Positions 1-7,600 of a stretch of DNA of 20,509 bases are shown here, piece by piece. The notes under the pieces were generated by a model. The model searched no databases, was not told the origin of the DNA, and worked only from the letters and a program-made list of their open reading frames with translations. This DNA comes from an uncultured Candidatus Saccharibacteria bacterium (GTDB taxonomy: Bacteria > Patescibacteriota > Saccharimonadia > Saccharimonadales > Saccharimonadaceae). Where the stretch lies: NCBI GenBank assembly GCA_948511255.1, contig CAOQNC010000003.1, forward strand, positions 1 through 20,509. Reading direction: 5' to 3'. A program made the translations under genes and the position numbers. The stretch's first letter is position 1, and the number at the start of each line of letters is the position of its first letter.

Positions 1-2
1 CC

Positions 3-31
3 ATTATACACCAAACACTCGATTTTGTCAA
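3..31 (-). promoter_or_regulatory. Consensus sigma70-type promoter facing left out of the window
   Basis: On the minus strand this reads TTGACA (26-31), a 17-base spacer, then TATAAT (3-8). Both hexamers and the spacer match the housekeeping consensus exactly. Transcription would start just outside the left edge, so the gene it serves is not visible. An imperfect inverted repeat (GGGCAT at 34-39, ATGCCC at 70-75) lies between this promoter and the one for the KH-domain gene. It might be an operator, but nothing else supports that. Confidence 0.75.
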
Positions 32-94
32 TAGGGCATAAGCATTTTCGAGGGCCATCAGCAGAAAACATGCCCACCTCTAGAAAATCACCTG

Positions 95-121
95 TTGTAT
101 TTTTCCCGCTTGTGATATAAT
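95..121 (+). promoter_or_regulatory. Promoter of the KhpA-like gene
   Basis: A perfect TATAAT at 116-121 is preceded by TGA, making an extended -10 element. A weak -35 (TTGTAT, 95-100) sits 15 bases upstream. The start site would be near 128, giving a leader of about 26 bases with GGAG at 145-148 ahead of the ATG at 154. Confidence 0.65.
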
Positions 122-153
122 GAGAATATATACAAAAATAAACTGGAGACCTT

Positions 154-579
154 ATGTCAACCATTGACCAACAATTTGTAGAATATATCGTAAAAACCCT
201 CGTAAACAATCCCGAAAAGGTCGTTGTCGAACGCGAAATCGACGAGCGTGGCGTGCTTTTGAGCCTCAGCGTCGATCCTGAAGATGTCGGACGCGTCATC
301 GGCAAACGCGGTGCTACCGCCCAGTCGATCCGCACCCTTCTCCGCGTCCTCGGCACCAAGAACGGCGCCCGCTACAACCTCAAGGTCGTCAATACCGACG
401 AAGAAGAGGGTATGCCGCGCCAGAGCCGTCGTAACGACATTGATGATGCCGCCGTCGAAACTATGGCCGATGTCGCCGCTGAGACCGCCGAAGCTGCTAA
501 CGACGTCGCCGAAGACGACTCCGAACTCGCCGAGAAAACTCGTGCCGAGCTCGCCGATCTTGACGACCTCGACATCTAA
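154..579 (+). CDS. khpA: KhpA-like KH-domain RNA-binding protein with acidic C-terminal tail
   Basis: Residues 1-79 match the single type-II KH domain of KhpA (YlqC family), a small RNA chaperone that in other bacteria pairs with KhpB and affects cell-wall and division genes. The RNA-binding GxxG loop is GKRG at residues 50-53, inside VGRVIGKRGATAQ. The start at 154 follows GGAG by 5 bases. The usual protein is about 75-80 residues. Here about 60 more follow, rich in Asp, Glu and Ala with almost no hydrophobic core, so the tail is probably disordered and negatively charged. The gene has its own promoter and terminator, so it looks monocistronic. In many bacteria khpA sits near rpsP, ffh or rimM; none of those is visible here. 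The KH assignment is firm; the function of the tail is unknown. Confidence 0.88.
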   Translation: MSTIDQQFVEYIVKTLVNNPEKVVVEREIDERGVLLSLSVDPEDVGRVIGKRGATAQSIRTLLRVLGTKNGARYNLKVVNTDEEEGMPRQSRRNDIDDAAVETMADVAAETAEAANDVAEDDSELAEKTRAELADLDDLDI

Positions 580-636
580 TCTTCGCGCTTCGCGATTCCA
601 CCGCATTTTTGCGTCGGAACCTGATTTAGAACAGGG

Positions 637-664
637 AAAGAGCCTCTCCGCGAGGCTCTTTTTA
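637..664 (+). terminator. Rho-independent terminator after the KhpA-like gene
   Basis: A perfect 10-bp stem (AAAGAGCCTC at 637-646, GAGGCTCTTT at 652-661) with a 5-base loop runs straight into a T tract. Confidence 0.9.
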
Positions 665-683
665 GTACAAGCCCTCTAGCGGT

Positions 684-840
684 GTTGTAAAACTTACAAC
701 AAAACAGAGGTAAAATGACGCGAAATAACGTTGTAAAAATCACAACATACTTTTCCACCAAAATAACAGATTGAAAAGTCAAAATGTTGTAAAAATTACA
801 TAAAAATCCAGGCAAAAGCCACATAAATCTACTTGTAAAA
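684..840 (+). repeat. Array of four TTGTAAAA sites, three as (near-)palindromes: operator-like
   Basis: GTTGTAAAACTTACAAC (684-700) is a perfect 7-bp inverted repeat with a 3-base centre. GTTGTAAAAATCACAAC (730-746) and GTTGTAAAAATTACATA (786-802) are decayed versions. A fourth half-site, CTTGTAAAA (832-840), supplies the -35 hexamer of the promoter at 833-861. The TTGTAAAA cores begin at 685, 731, 787 and 833, that is, 46, 56 and 46 bases apart. The layout resembles a multi-site binding region for a dimeric DNA-binding protein. I do not recognise the motif as the box of a known regulator. Confidence 0.6.
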
Positions 841-861
841 AGCGAAAGCGGCATGTATAAT
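833..861 (+). promoter_or_regulatory. Upstream promoter (P1) of the rpoB control region
   Basis: TTGTAA at 833-838, a 17-base spacer, and a perfect TATAAT at 856-861. Transcription would begin near 868, exactly where the first hairpin of the leader starts. The -35 hexamer is the last member of the TTGTAAAA array, so a protein bound there would block this promoter. Confidence 0.75.
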
Positions 862-867
862 AAAAAT

Positions 868-975
868 AGTTCTTACAAAGAACATAAGGCTAACTGCGAG
901 GCCAACGTTTAAGTTGAGAGCTTATATGTTCAAAAAGCCACCCGTGCAAAAGTTGAGAGAAGGGTGGTTTTTTGG
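868..975 (+). promoter_or_regulatory. Structured leader or small RNA before rpoB, with mutually exclusive hairpins
   Basis: The predicted transcript from P1 opens with the hairpin GTTCTTACAAAGAAC (869-883). The GAAC of its 3' arm can instead start a longer stem, GAACATAAG (880-888) against CTTATATGTTC (921-931, two-base bulge). A terminator-like hairpin follows at 932-973. Switching between two upstream stems next to a terminator is the usual logic of transcription attenuation. Alternatively this is a stand-alone RNA of about 105 nt. It does not look like a leader I can name; an L10-type autoregulatory leader is possible by position only, since rplJL are absent here. Confidence 0.45.
932..973 (+). 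terminator. Terminator-like hairpin between P1 and rpoB
   Basis: AAAAA-G-CCACCC (932-943) pairs with GGGTGGTTTTT (962-972), with one bulged G and an 18-base loop, ending in a run of six T. The loop contains one of the three AAGTTGAGAG copies. It would end or attenuate transcripts from P1 before rpoB. A second short inverted repeat, TTGGTG (972-977) with CACCAA, follows directly. Confidence 0.65.
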
Positions 976-1055
976 TGATTCGAACCACCAATAGTCGTCA
1001 ATAGCCACCAAATCTAACAAGAAACCAAACCGACGAAAATCTCCGAAAATCCCTC

Positions 1056-1083
1056 TTGAAATTCTCGACTTTTCCTGTATAAT
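1056..1083 (+). promoter_or_regulatory. Downstream promoter (P2) of rpoBC
   Basis: TTGAAA (1056-1061), a 16-base spacer and TATAAT (1078-1083). The start site near 1090 gives a leader of about 180 nt before the GTG start of rpoB. This promoter bypasses the hairpin at 932-973, so it probably drives constitutive rpoBC expression. Confidence 0.7.
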
Positions 1084-1089
1084 GTAGTA

Positions 1090-1273
1090 TCAAGAAGTAG
1101 TGTGCGGTGTTTCCACGTAAGTTGAGAGTATTCTCGAGATGGCGACTCGAGCGTATGAAATGCTGGCAGTAATCTTCGGCGCTAGAACTCAAGCAGCTGC
1201 GAAATTTTCGCGGCAATGCGGAGTCCTCTCGCTCAGCGAGGCAAGATTATCAACACTAAATAGAGAGGGAAAA
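1090..1273 (+). promoter_or_regulatory. Long structured 5' leader of rpoB
   Basis: The leader from P2 contains AAGTTGAGAG (1119-1128) and three local hairpins: CTCGAG (1133-1138) with CTCGAG (1146-1151); GCTGCGA (1196-1202) with TCGCGGC (1208-1214); and CTCG (1228-1231) with CGAG (1237-1240). A purine-rich ribosome site (GAGAGGG, 1263-1269) precedes the GTG at 1274. An open frame from ATG 1139 continues into rpoB, but its 45 extra residues look non-homologous and the ATG has no Shine-Dalgarno, so I treat it as leader. No terminator is visible in this part. Confidence 0.5.
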
Positions 1274-4200
1274 GTGAGTAAAACATCAAAGGATGGTGCC
1301 CGCGTATTTTTCACCGAGGGTGACCAAGCGCTTCCGATTCCGGATCTCATTGCACACCAGAAGGACAGCTGGAACGATTTTGTGCAATCCGGTTTGCGGG
1401 AGGTTTTTAATGAGTTGAACCCAATCGACGACTATAATGGGAATAAGTTGTCGCTCCGGTTCAAAGATTATTATTTCAAGGATCCGATCGAGGATGAAAA
1501 GACTGCGAAATACAACCTTTCGACCTATGCGGCTCCGCTTCATGTTCAGGTCGAGCTAACCAACAAGGTTACCGGTGAGATTAAGGAGCAGGATATTTAC
1601 TTCGGTGACTATCCCTGGATGACCGACCGCGCCACCTTCATTATCAACGGCACCGAACGTGTCGTCGTTTCGCAGCTCGTCCGTTCTGCGGGCGTTTTCT
1701 TCACTGCTGATGAAGTGAACGGCAAGCGTTATTACGGCGCGAAGGTAATTCCAGGTCGCGGTGCTTGGCTCGAGTTCGAGACCACGACCGGCGGCTGTAT
1801 CAACGTCAAAATTGACCGCCGTCGCAAAATCCCCGTCACGACTTTCTTGCGCGCGCTCGGGGTTGCCGACGACGCAAAAATCCGCGAAACTTTCGAAGAC
1901 GTCGACAACGGCGCTATCAGCTACATTAACTCCACCCTTGAGAAAGACACGACTAACAACCAAGCTGCTGCTCTTCTCGAGGTTTATCGGCGTCTACGCC
2001 CAGGTGATCTCGCGACCGTCGAAAACGCTAAGTCGATGATCGAACACGCATTCTTCGACTATCGTCGCTATGATTCTTCGCGCGTTGGCCGCTATAAGAT
2101 GAACCAGCGCCTCGGCTTCGATACTCCGAACGACGCCGCGCACCGCACGCTTCAGATGAAAGATCTCGTCGCCATTATCAAAGAGATTATTCGCCTCAAC
2201 AACACCCAAGAGCCGGCTGACGACATCGACTCTTTGAGTAATCGCCGTGTGAAATTGGTCGGTGAATTGGTTCAGCGCCAGTTCCGCCTCGGTATGCTTC
2301 GCCTCCAGCGCAACATTCTCGATCGTATGCTGATGGCAAACCCGCAAGAAGTTACCCCGTCGCAGCTTTTGAACTCGCGCCCAGTTGTCGCTGCGGTGAA
2401 AGAGTTCTTCTCGAGTTCTCAGCTTTCGCAGCTCATGGACGAGGTCAACAGCTATTCTGAGCTTGCTCACAAACGCCGTCTGTCTAGTATGGGCCCTGGC
2501 GGTTTGACCCGCGAGCGCGCCGGCTTCGATGTCCGCGATGCTCACCCGACTCACTACGGCCGCATCTGTACCGTTGAGACGCCAGAAGGTGGCAACGTCG
2601 GTCTCGTGCTTAACCTCGCTACTTACGCTCGTATTAATGAGTATGGTTTCATTGAAGCGCCGTATCGCGTCGTCAAGAACGGCAAAGTCACCGACGAAGT
2701 TATCTACGTCGACGCCGAAACCGAAAAGAGCATGATTATCGCTGACGCTTCCGTCAAATTGAACGATAAGGGCGAATTCGTCGAAGAATGGGTCTCCGCC
2801 CGCGTCAACGGTCGCCCGAGCCAGGTCGCCTCGAATCTCGTCACTCATATCGACGCCGCTCACAAAGAAATTCTCGGCACCTCCGCGAGCCTTATTCCGT
2901 TCGTCGAAAAGAACCGTGTCGACCGCTCTCTCATGGCCTGCGCCATGCAGAAACAGGCTGTCCCTCTGCTTCACGACGACGCTCCGACTGTCGGTACCGG
3001 CATCGAACACGAAATCGCGATGAACACTTCGCAAATCGTGGTTGCCGAAGCTGATGGTGAAGTTAAGAAGGCTGACGGTGTTTCAGTCATCGTCAAATAC
3101 AAAAATGGCGAGAAAGAATACCCTCTCGAGCACTTCGAGAAAACCAACGATGATCGCTGCTACAACCAGCGCGTCATTGTCGCTCGTGGCCAGAAAGTTA
3201 AGAAAGGCGACATTCTTATTGAAGGTGCAACCGTCCAGGACGGCGAGCTTGCTCTCGGTAAAGATCTTCTCGTTGCTTTCATGCCGTGGCGTGGTTATAA
3301 CATGGATGACGCTATCGTCATTTCTTCCCGCCTCGTCGAAGACGATAAGTTGACCTCAATCAACATCAAAGATTTCGACGTTGAAGTTCGTGAAACTAAA
3401 CTTGGCCCAGAACAAGTCACTCGCGATATTCCAAATGTTCCGGAACGCAGCCTCCGCCACCTCGGCGAAGACGGTATCGTGGTCGTTGGTTCGGAAGTCC
3501 AGCCGGGCGATATCCTTGTCGGTAAAATTACGCCGAAGGGTGAGCAGGAACTCAGCTCCGAAGAGCGTCTTCTCCGCGCTATCTTCGGCGAAAAAGCCAA
3601 AGACGTTCGCGATACTTCTGTCCGTATGAACGGTTCCTCAACTGGTAAAGTTGTTGGTGTTCGTATTTATACTCACGAAGATGGCCACGAACTTAAAGCT
3701 GGCGTCATTATGCAGATTAAGATTTATGTCGCTGAAATGCGCAAGATTAGCGTCGGCGATAAGATCGCTGGTCGCCACGGTAACAAAGGCGTGGTTTCTC
3801 GCATCCTTCCGGTCGAGGATATGCCTTTCATGGAAGACGGTACTCCAATCGATGTTCTCTTAAGCCCGATGGGTGTGCCAAGCCGTATGAACCTCGGCCA
3901 GCTGTTCGAGATTCACCTTGGTATGGCCGCTCGCGCGCTCGGTTATAAAGTTGCTACTCCGTCCTTTAACGGTGTGCCCGACGAAGTTATTTCCGACGAG
4001 CTCGAGAAGGCCGGGTTCGCCCGTGATGGTCGCGTCCAGCTCTATGATGGCTTGACCGGCGAACCATTCAATGAACGTACTTCTGTCGGCGTGATGCATA
4101 TGCTGAAGCTTCACCACATGGTCGAAGATAAGATTCACGCTCGCTCGACTGGTCCATACACCGCCGTCACTCAGCAGCCGCTTGGTGGTAAGGCGCAGAA

Positions 4201-4687
4201 TGGTGGTCAGCGCTTCGGGGAAATGGAGGTCTGGGCGCTCGAGGCTTATGGTGCCGCTACTGCGCTCCAGGAAATGCTCACGATTAAGTCCGATGATGTC
4301 TACGGTCGCGCTAAGGCCTACGAATCAATCATCAAACGCGAACCAATCGAGGGCCCAAAGCTTCCGGAAGGTTTCAACGTCTTGGTTAAAGAGTTCCAGG
4401 GTCTCGGTCTGAAAGTTGACCTGCTCGACCATGGAAATTCGACCGACGCCGGCGAAGTGATTGAACGCACCTCGCGCCAGATCGAAAAAGAACATGATGA
4501 TCGCTTGATTTACGCTCAACACGGCATTCAGGAAACCGACATTGATACTTTGGTTGATTTGGATGACGAAGAAGCAGAAGAAATGCTCGATGATGAGGGA
4601 GTAGAAATAACAGAAAACGAGGAAGATGTCGAACCGCTCGACGATTTAGATGATGCGGACTCGCTTGACCTCGGAGAGGAGTTGTAA
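1274..4687 (+). CDS. rpoB: DNA-directed RNA polymerase subunit beta
   Basis: RpoB forms one pincer of core RNA polymerase and contributes to the catalytic site. I start it at GTG 1274 (MSKTSKDGARVFF..., 1137 residues), because homology begins there and GAGAGGG lies just upstream. The rifampicin-pocket segment is at residues 380-409 and reads SSSQLSQLMD... HKRRLSSMGPGG. The positions equal to E. coli D516, H526 and S531 are kept (D389, H399, S404), while L533 is Met. GDKIAGRHGNKGVVS, carrying the active-site lysines, is present, as is the C-terminal clamp segment (EMEVWALEAYGAA). In the loop MPWRGYNMDDA (670-680) the usual Glu-Asp pair is Asp-Asp (D678, D679). The last 50 residues form an acidic tail. 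The large E. coli-type insertions are absent. The stop is one base from the rpoC start. Confidence 0.97.
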   Translation: MSKTSKDGARVFFTEGDQALPIPDLIAHQKDSWNDFVQSGLREVFNELNPIDDYNGNKLSLRFKDYYFKDPIEDEKTAKYNLSTYAAPLHVQVELTNKVTGEIKEQDIYFGDYPWMTDRATFIINGTERVVVSQLVRSAGVFFTADEVNGKRYYGAKVIPGRGAWLEFETTTGGCINVKIDRRRKIPVTTFLRALGVADDAKIRETFEDVDNGAISYINSTLEKDTTNNQAAALLEVYRRLRPGDLATVENAKSMIEHAFFDYRRYDSSRVGRYKMNQRLGFDTPNDAAHRTLQMKDLVAIIKEIIRLNNTQEPADDIDSLSNRRVKLVGELVQRQFRLGMLRLQRNILDRMLMANPQEVTPSQLLNSRPVVAAVKEFFSSSQLSQLMDEVNSYSELAHKRRLSSMGPGGLTRERAGFDVRDAHPTHYGRICTVETPEGGNVGLVLNLATYARINEYGFIEAPYRVVKNGKVTDEVIYVDAETEKSMIIADASVKLNDKGEFVEEWVSARVNGRPSQVASNLVTHIDAAHKEILGTSASLIPFVEKNRVDRSLMACAMQKQAVPLLHDDAPTVGTGIEHEIAMNTSQIVVAEADGEVKKADGVSVIVKYKNGEKEYPLEHFEKTNDDRCYNQRVIVARGQKVKKGDILIEGATVQDGELALGKDLLVAFMPWRGYNMDDAIVISSRLVEDDKLTSINIKDFDVEVRETKLGPEQVTRDIPNVPERSLRHLGEDGIVVVGSEVQPGDILVGKITPKGEQELSSEERLLRAIFGEKAKDVRDTSVRMNGSSTGKVVGVRIYTHEDGHELKAGVIMQIKIYVAEMRKISVGDKIAGRHGNKGVVSRILPVEDMPFMEDGTPIDVLLSPMGVPSRMNLGQLFEIHLGMAARALGYKVATPSFNGVPDEVISDELEKAGFARDGRVQLYDGLTGEPFNERTSVGVMHMLKLHHMVEDKIHARSTGPYTAVTQQPLGGKAQNGGQRFGEMEVWALEAYGAATALQEMLTIKSDDVYGRAKAYESIIKREPIEGPKLPEGFNVLVKEFQGLGLKVDLLDHGNSTDAGEVIERTSRQIEKEHDDRLIYAQHGIQETDIDTLVDLDDEEAEEMLDDEGVEITENEEDVEPLDDLDDADSLDLGEEL

Positions 4688-4688
4688 G

Positions 4689-7600
4689 ATGGCTTGGATG
4701 GATAATTTTATCAGCGCCAGCGATTTTGACTCGATTCGGCTTAGCGTCGCCAGCAAGGAAGATATTCTTGGCTGGAGTTACGGCGAAGTTTTGAAGCCGG
4801 AAACGATCAACTATCGCACCCAAAAGCCAGAACGTGACGGTTTGTTCTGCGAAAGGATCTTCGGTCCGGTCAAAGATATTAACCCGCACGATTCAAAACT
4901 TAAAGGTGTTCGCTCGCGTGAAGCCGCGGTCGATAAAGAGGGCAACCTCGTCACGAAGTCGATTGCTCGTCGCGAACGCATGGGGCATATTACTCTCGCT
5001 GCGCCAGTTGCACACATCTGGTTCATGCGCGGCACCCCGAGCGCACTTAGCGTGCTCTTGAACCTAACCGTCAAGAACATCGAAAAAGTCGTTTACTTCG
5101 CGTCATACTTGATTATTAGCTCGAAGGATGAAGAGGTCGCCCAGCGTCTCGCTGACCTGGAAGCTAACACCGTTGCCGCCCGCGAAGCCATTCGCTTGCG
5201 CTACGAAAAGATGGCTGAAGATGCGAACGCTAATGTGAAAGCTCTTGCCGACGAACAGGCTAAGGAGCTCGAAGCCCTCGAACTTGACTACAATACTCGC
5301 AAAACTACGCTCGAAAGCTTGCATAAGGGCGCGGTTATTACCGAACAAGCCTATCGCAACTTGCCGGAAGAATATGAAGATTTGATCGAAGTCGAGATGG
5401 GCGCGACCGCCATTAAGCGTTTGCTTGACGAAATCGATCTGAAGACTATGATTTCCGAACTTCGCGAAGAAGCCGAAGCCGCTAAGGGCCAGAAGCAGAA
5501 GCGCCTTATGAAGCGCCTCAAGGTGCTTGAAGGCATGGAGAGCGCGGGTATTAAACCGGTCGACCTGATTCTCATGGTTGTCCCGGTCATTCCGCCAGAT
5601 CTTCGCCCGATGATCGCTCTTCCTGGCGGGCGGTTCGCAACAAGCGATTTGAATGACTTGTATCGCCGCGTTATCAACCGTAACAACCGCTTACGCAAAC
5701 TTATCGAATTGAACGCTCCGGCTGTCATTTGCCATAACGAAATGCGCATGCTTCAGGAAGCTGTCGACGCTTTGATCGACAACTCCGCTGTTCACGGCAA
5801 CCGCTCTGCCGCTGCCCAAAACGGCCGCCGCAAACTCAAGAGTATCTCCGATCTCTTGAAAGGTAAGCAAGGTCGCTTCCGTCAGAACTTGCTCGGTAAG
5901 CGCGTCGACTACTCTGGTCGCTCCGTCATCGTCGTTGGTCCAGAACTTAAGTTGAACGAATGTGGTTTGCCGAAACAAATGGCGCTCGAGCTTTTCAAAC
6001 CGTTTGTCATTTCTTGGCTCATCGAGCATGAGCACGCTGCCAACATTCGCGCTGCAACCCGCATGATCGAAGCTGGCGAAGCTGTGGTCTGGGATGGTCT
6101 TGATGAATGTATTAAGGGTAAATGGGTGCTTTTGAACCGCGCTCCGTCGCTTCACCGCTTGTCCGTCCAGGCTTTCCAGCCGAAGTTGATCGAAGGTAAA
6201 GCTATTCAGCTCCACCCGCTCGTGGCCTCTGGCTTTAACGCTGACTACGATGGTGACCAAATGGCGGTCCACCTTCCGCTTTCCGATGCCGCGCAGGCCG
6301 AAGCTGGCGAACTTATGTCTGCTGGCAAGAACTTGTTGAAACCGGCCGACGGCGCTCCGGTGCTCGCGATTTATCAGGACGTCGTTCTTGGTATTTATTA
6401 CCTCACTTACGACAAGCCTGGCACCGAGACCGAAGAAGTCAAACCGTTTAGCTCGGTCTACGAAGCTGAAATGGCTTACGATCAGGGCGTGATTGCCTTG
6501 CAAACTCCGATTCGTGTCTTTGCGAAAGGCGAAATCCGCAACACCACTCTTGGCCGCGTGATTTTCAACGAAGTTTTGCCAAAAGATTATCCTTTTGACA
6601 ACTCTGTTCAGACCAGCAAACAACTTAAGAAAGTTATGGCCGACATCTTCGACATGTATGGCGCCGACACGACCGTGAAGACTGCTGACGCCGTCAAGAA
6701 CTTGGCCTTCGAATACGAAACGATCGCTTCTGTCTCGACCGCGAAGGATGACTACCCGACTTATCCAGAAATCGACGACTTCATCGCCGAAGGTGACGCG
6801 AAAACTGCTCTCATTCAGGAGCAATTCGACCAAGGTCTTGTCACTGAGGAAGAACGCTATAACTTAACCGTTGCCAACTGGCGCGACATCGACAAGAAGA
6901 TTTCTGACTTCTTGAAGAGCAAACTCGCCAGCATGGACACCGATATCGCCGTGATGGTTAACTCCGGCGCTCGTGGTAGCGTCTCCAACATTAAGCTCGC
7001 TTCCGCCGAAATCGGTATCATGGTTGATATTAACAACAACGAAATCGAGCTTCCAGTCAAGTCAAGCTACAAGAAAGGTCTTAACACCCTTGAATCCTTC
7101 ATCGCCACTCGTGGTGCGCGCCAAGGTCAAGTCTCGACCGCTCTTCGTACCGCCGACTCCGGCTATCTCACTCGCCGCCTCGTTGACGTCGCTCAAGATG
7201 TCTTCACGACCGACGAAGAAGCTCCGGATCCAGGCTTTGCCGTCTACAAGAGCGAATCTGAGCATACTGGCATTGACTTTGCCGCTCGCATCGCTGGCCG
7301 CTACACCGCTGAACCGGTTCCTGGCTATGTTGGTGCTGATGAGCTGATTAGCAACGATATTGCTGAGCAGATTGCGAAAGACGACAAGATTGAAAGTATT
7401 AAGATTCAGTCCGTCCTTACTACGACTGCAGTAAGCGGTGTCCCGCGCAAGAGCTATGGTGTCGACATGTCAACTCGTGCTCTCGTCGCTGCCCACCAGC
7501 CAGTCGGTGTTATTGCCGCTCAGTCTCTCGGTGAGCCGGGTACGCAGCTGACGCTTGATACGAAACACGGTTCTGGTGTTGCCGGTTCTGGTGCTATCGC

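Larger units (their letters stand above)
911..1128 (+). repeat. Three copies of AAGTTGAGAG in the rpoB leaders
   Basis: The 10-mer AAGTTGAGAG occurs at 911-920, 950-959 and 1119-1128. The first and third copies also share flanking sequence (CCAACGTTT versus CCACGT just upstream) and lie at similar distances behind the P1 and P2 -10 boxes. The middle copy is in the terminator loop. Each predicted transcript therefore carries the motif in its 5' leader, suggesting a protein- or RNA-recognition element. No function is known to me. Confidence 0.55.

Noticed and set aside
284..679. A 131-codon frame overlapping the KhpA-like gene on the same strand.
   Set aside because: It is an out-of-frame shadow rich in Ser, Pro and Arg, with no ribosome site, and runs through the terminator.
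961..967. AGGGTGG resembles the core of a T-box riboswitch.
   Set aside because: It is not followed by ACCGCG and no specifier stem is present; the bases are simply the 3' arm of the terminator-like hairpin.
974..992. GGTGATTCGAACCACC reads like a tRNA T-arm on the minus strand.
   Set aside because: The stem and loop lengths are wrong and no acceptor, D-arm or anticodon arm can be folded around it. It is better explained as a small inverted repeat after the terminator.
1139..1273. A 45-residue N-terminal extension of RpoB starting at ATG 1139.
   Set aside because: The extra residues do not resemble RpoB, the ATG has no ribosome site and lies inside a hairpin, and GTG 1274 has a good site and matches the usual N-terminus.
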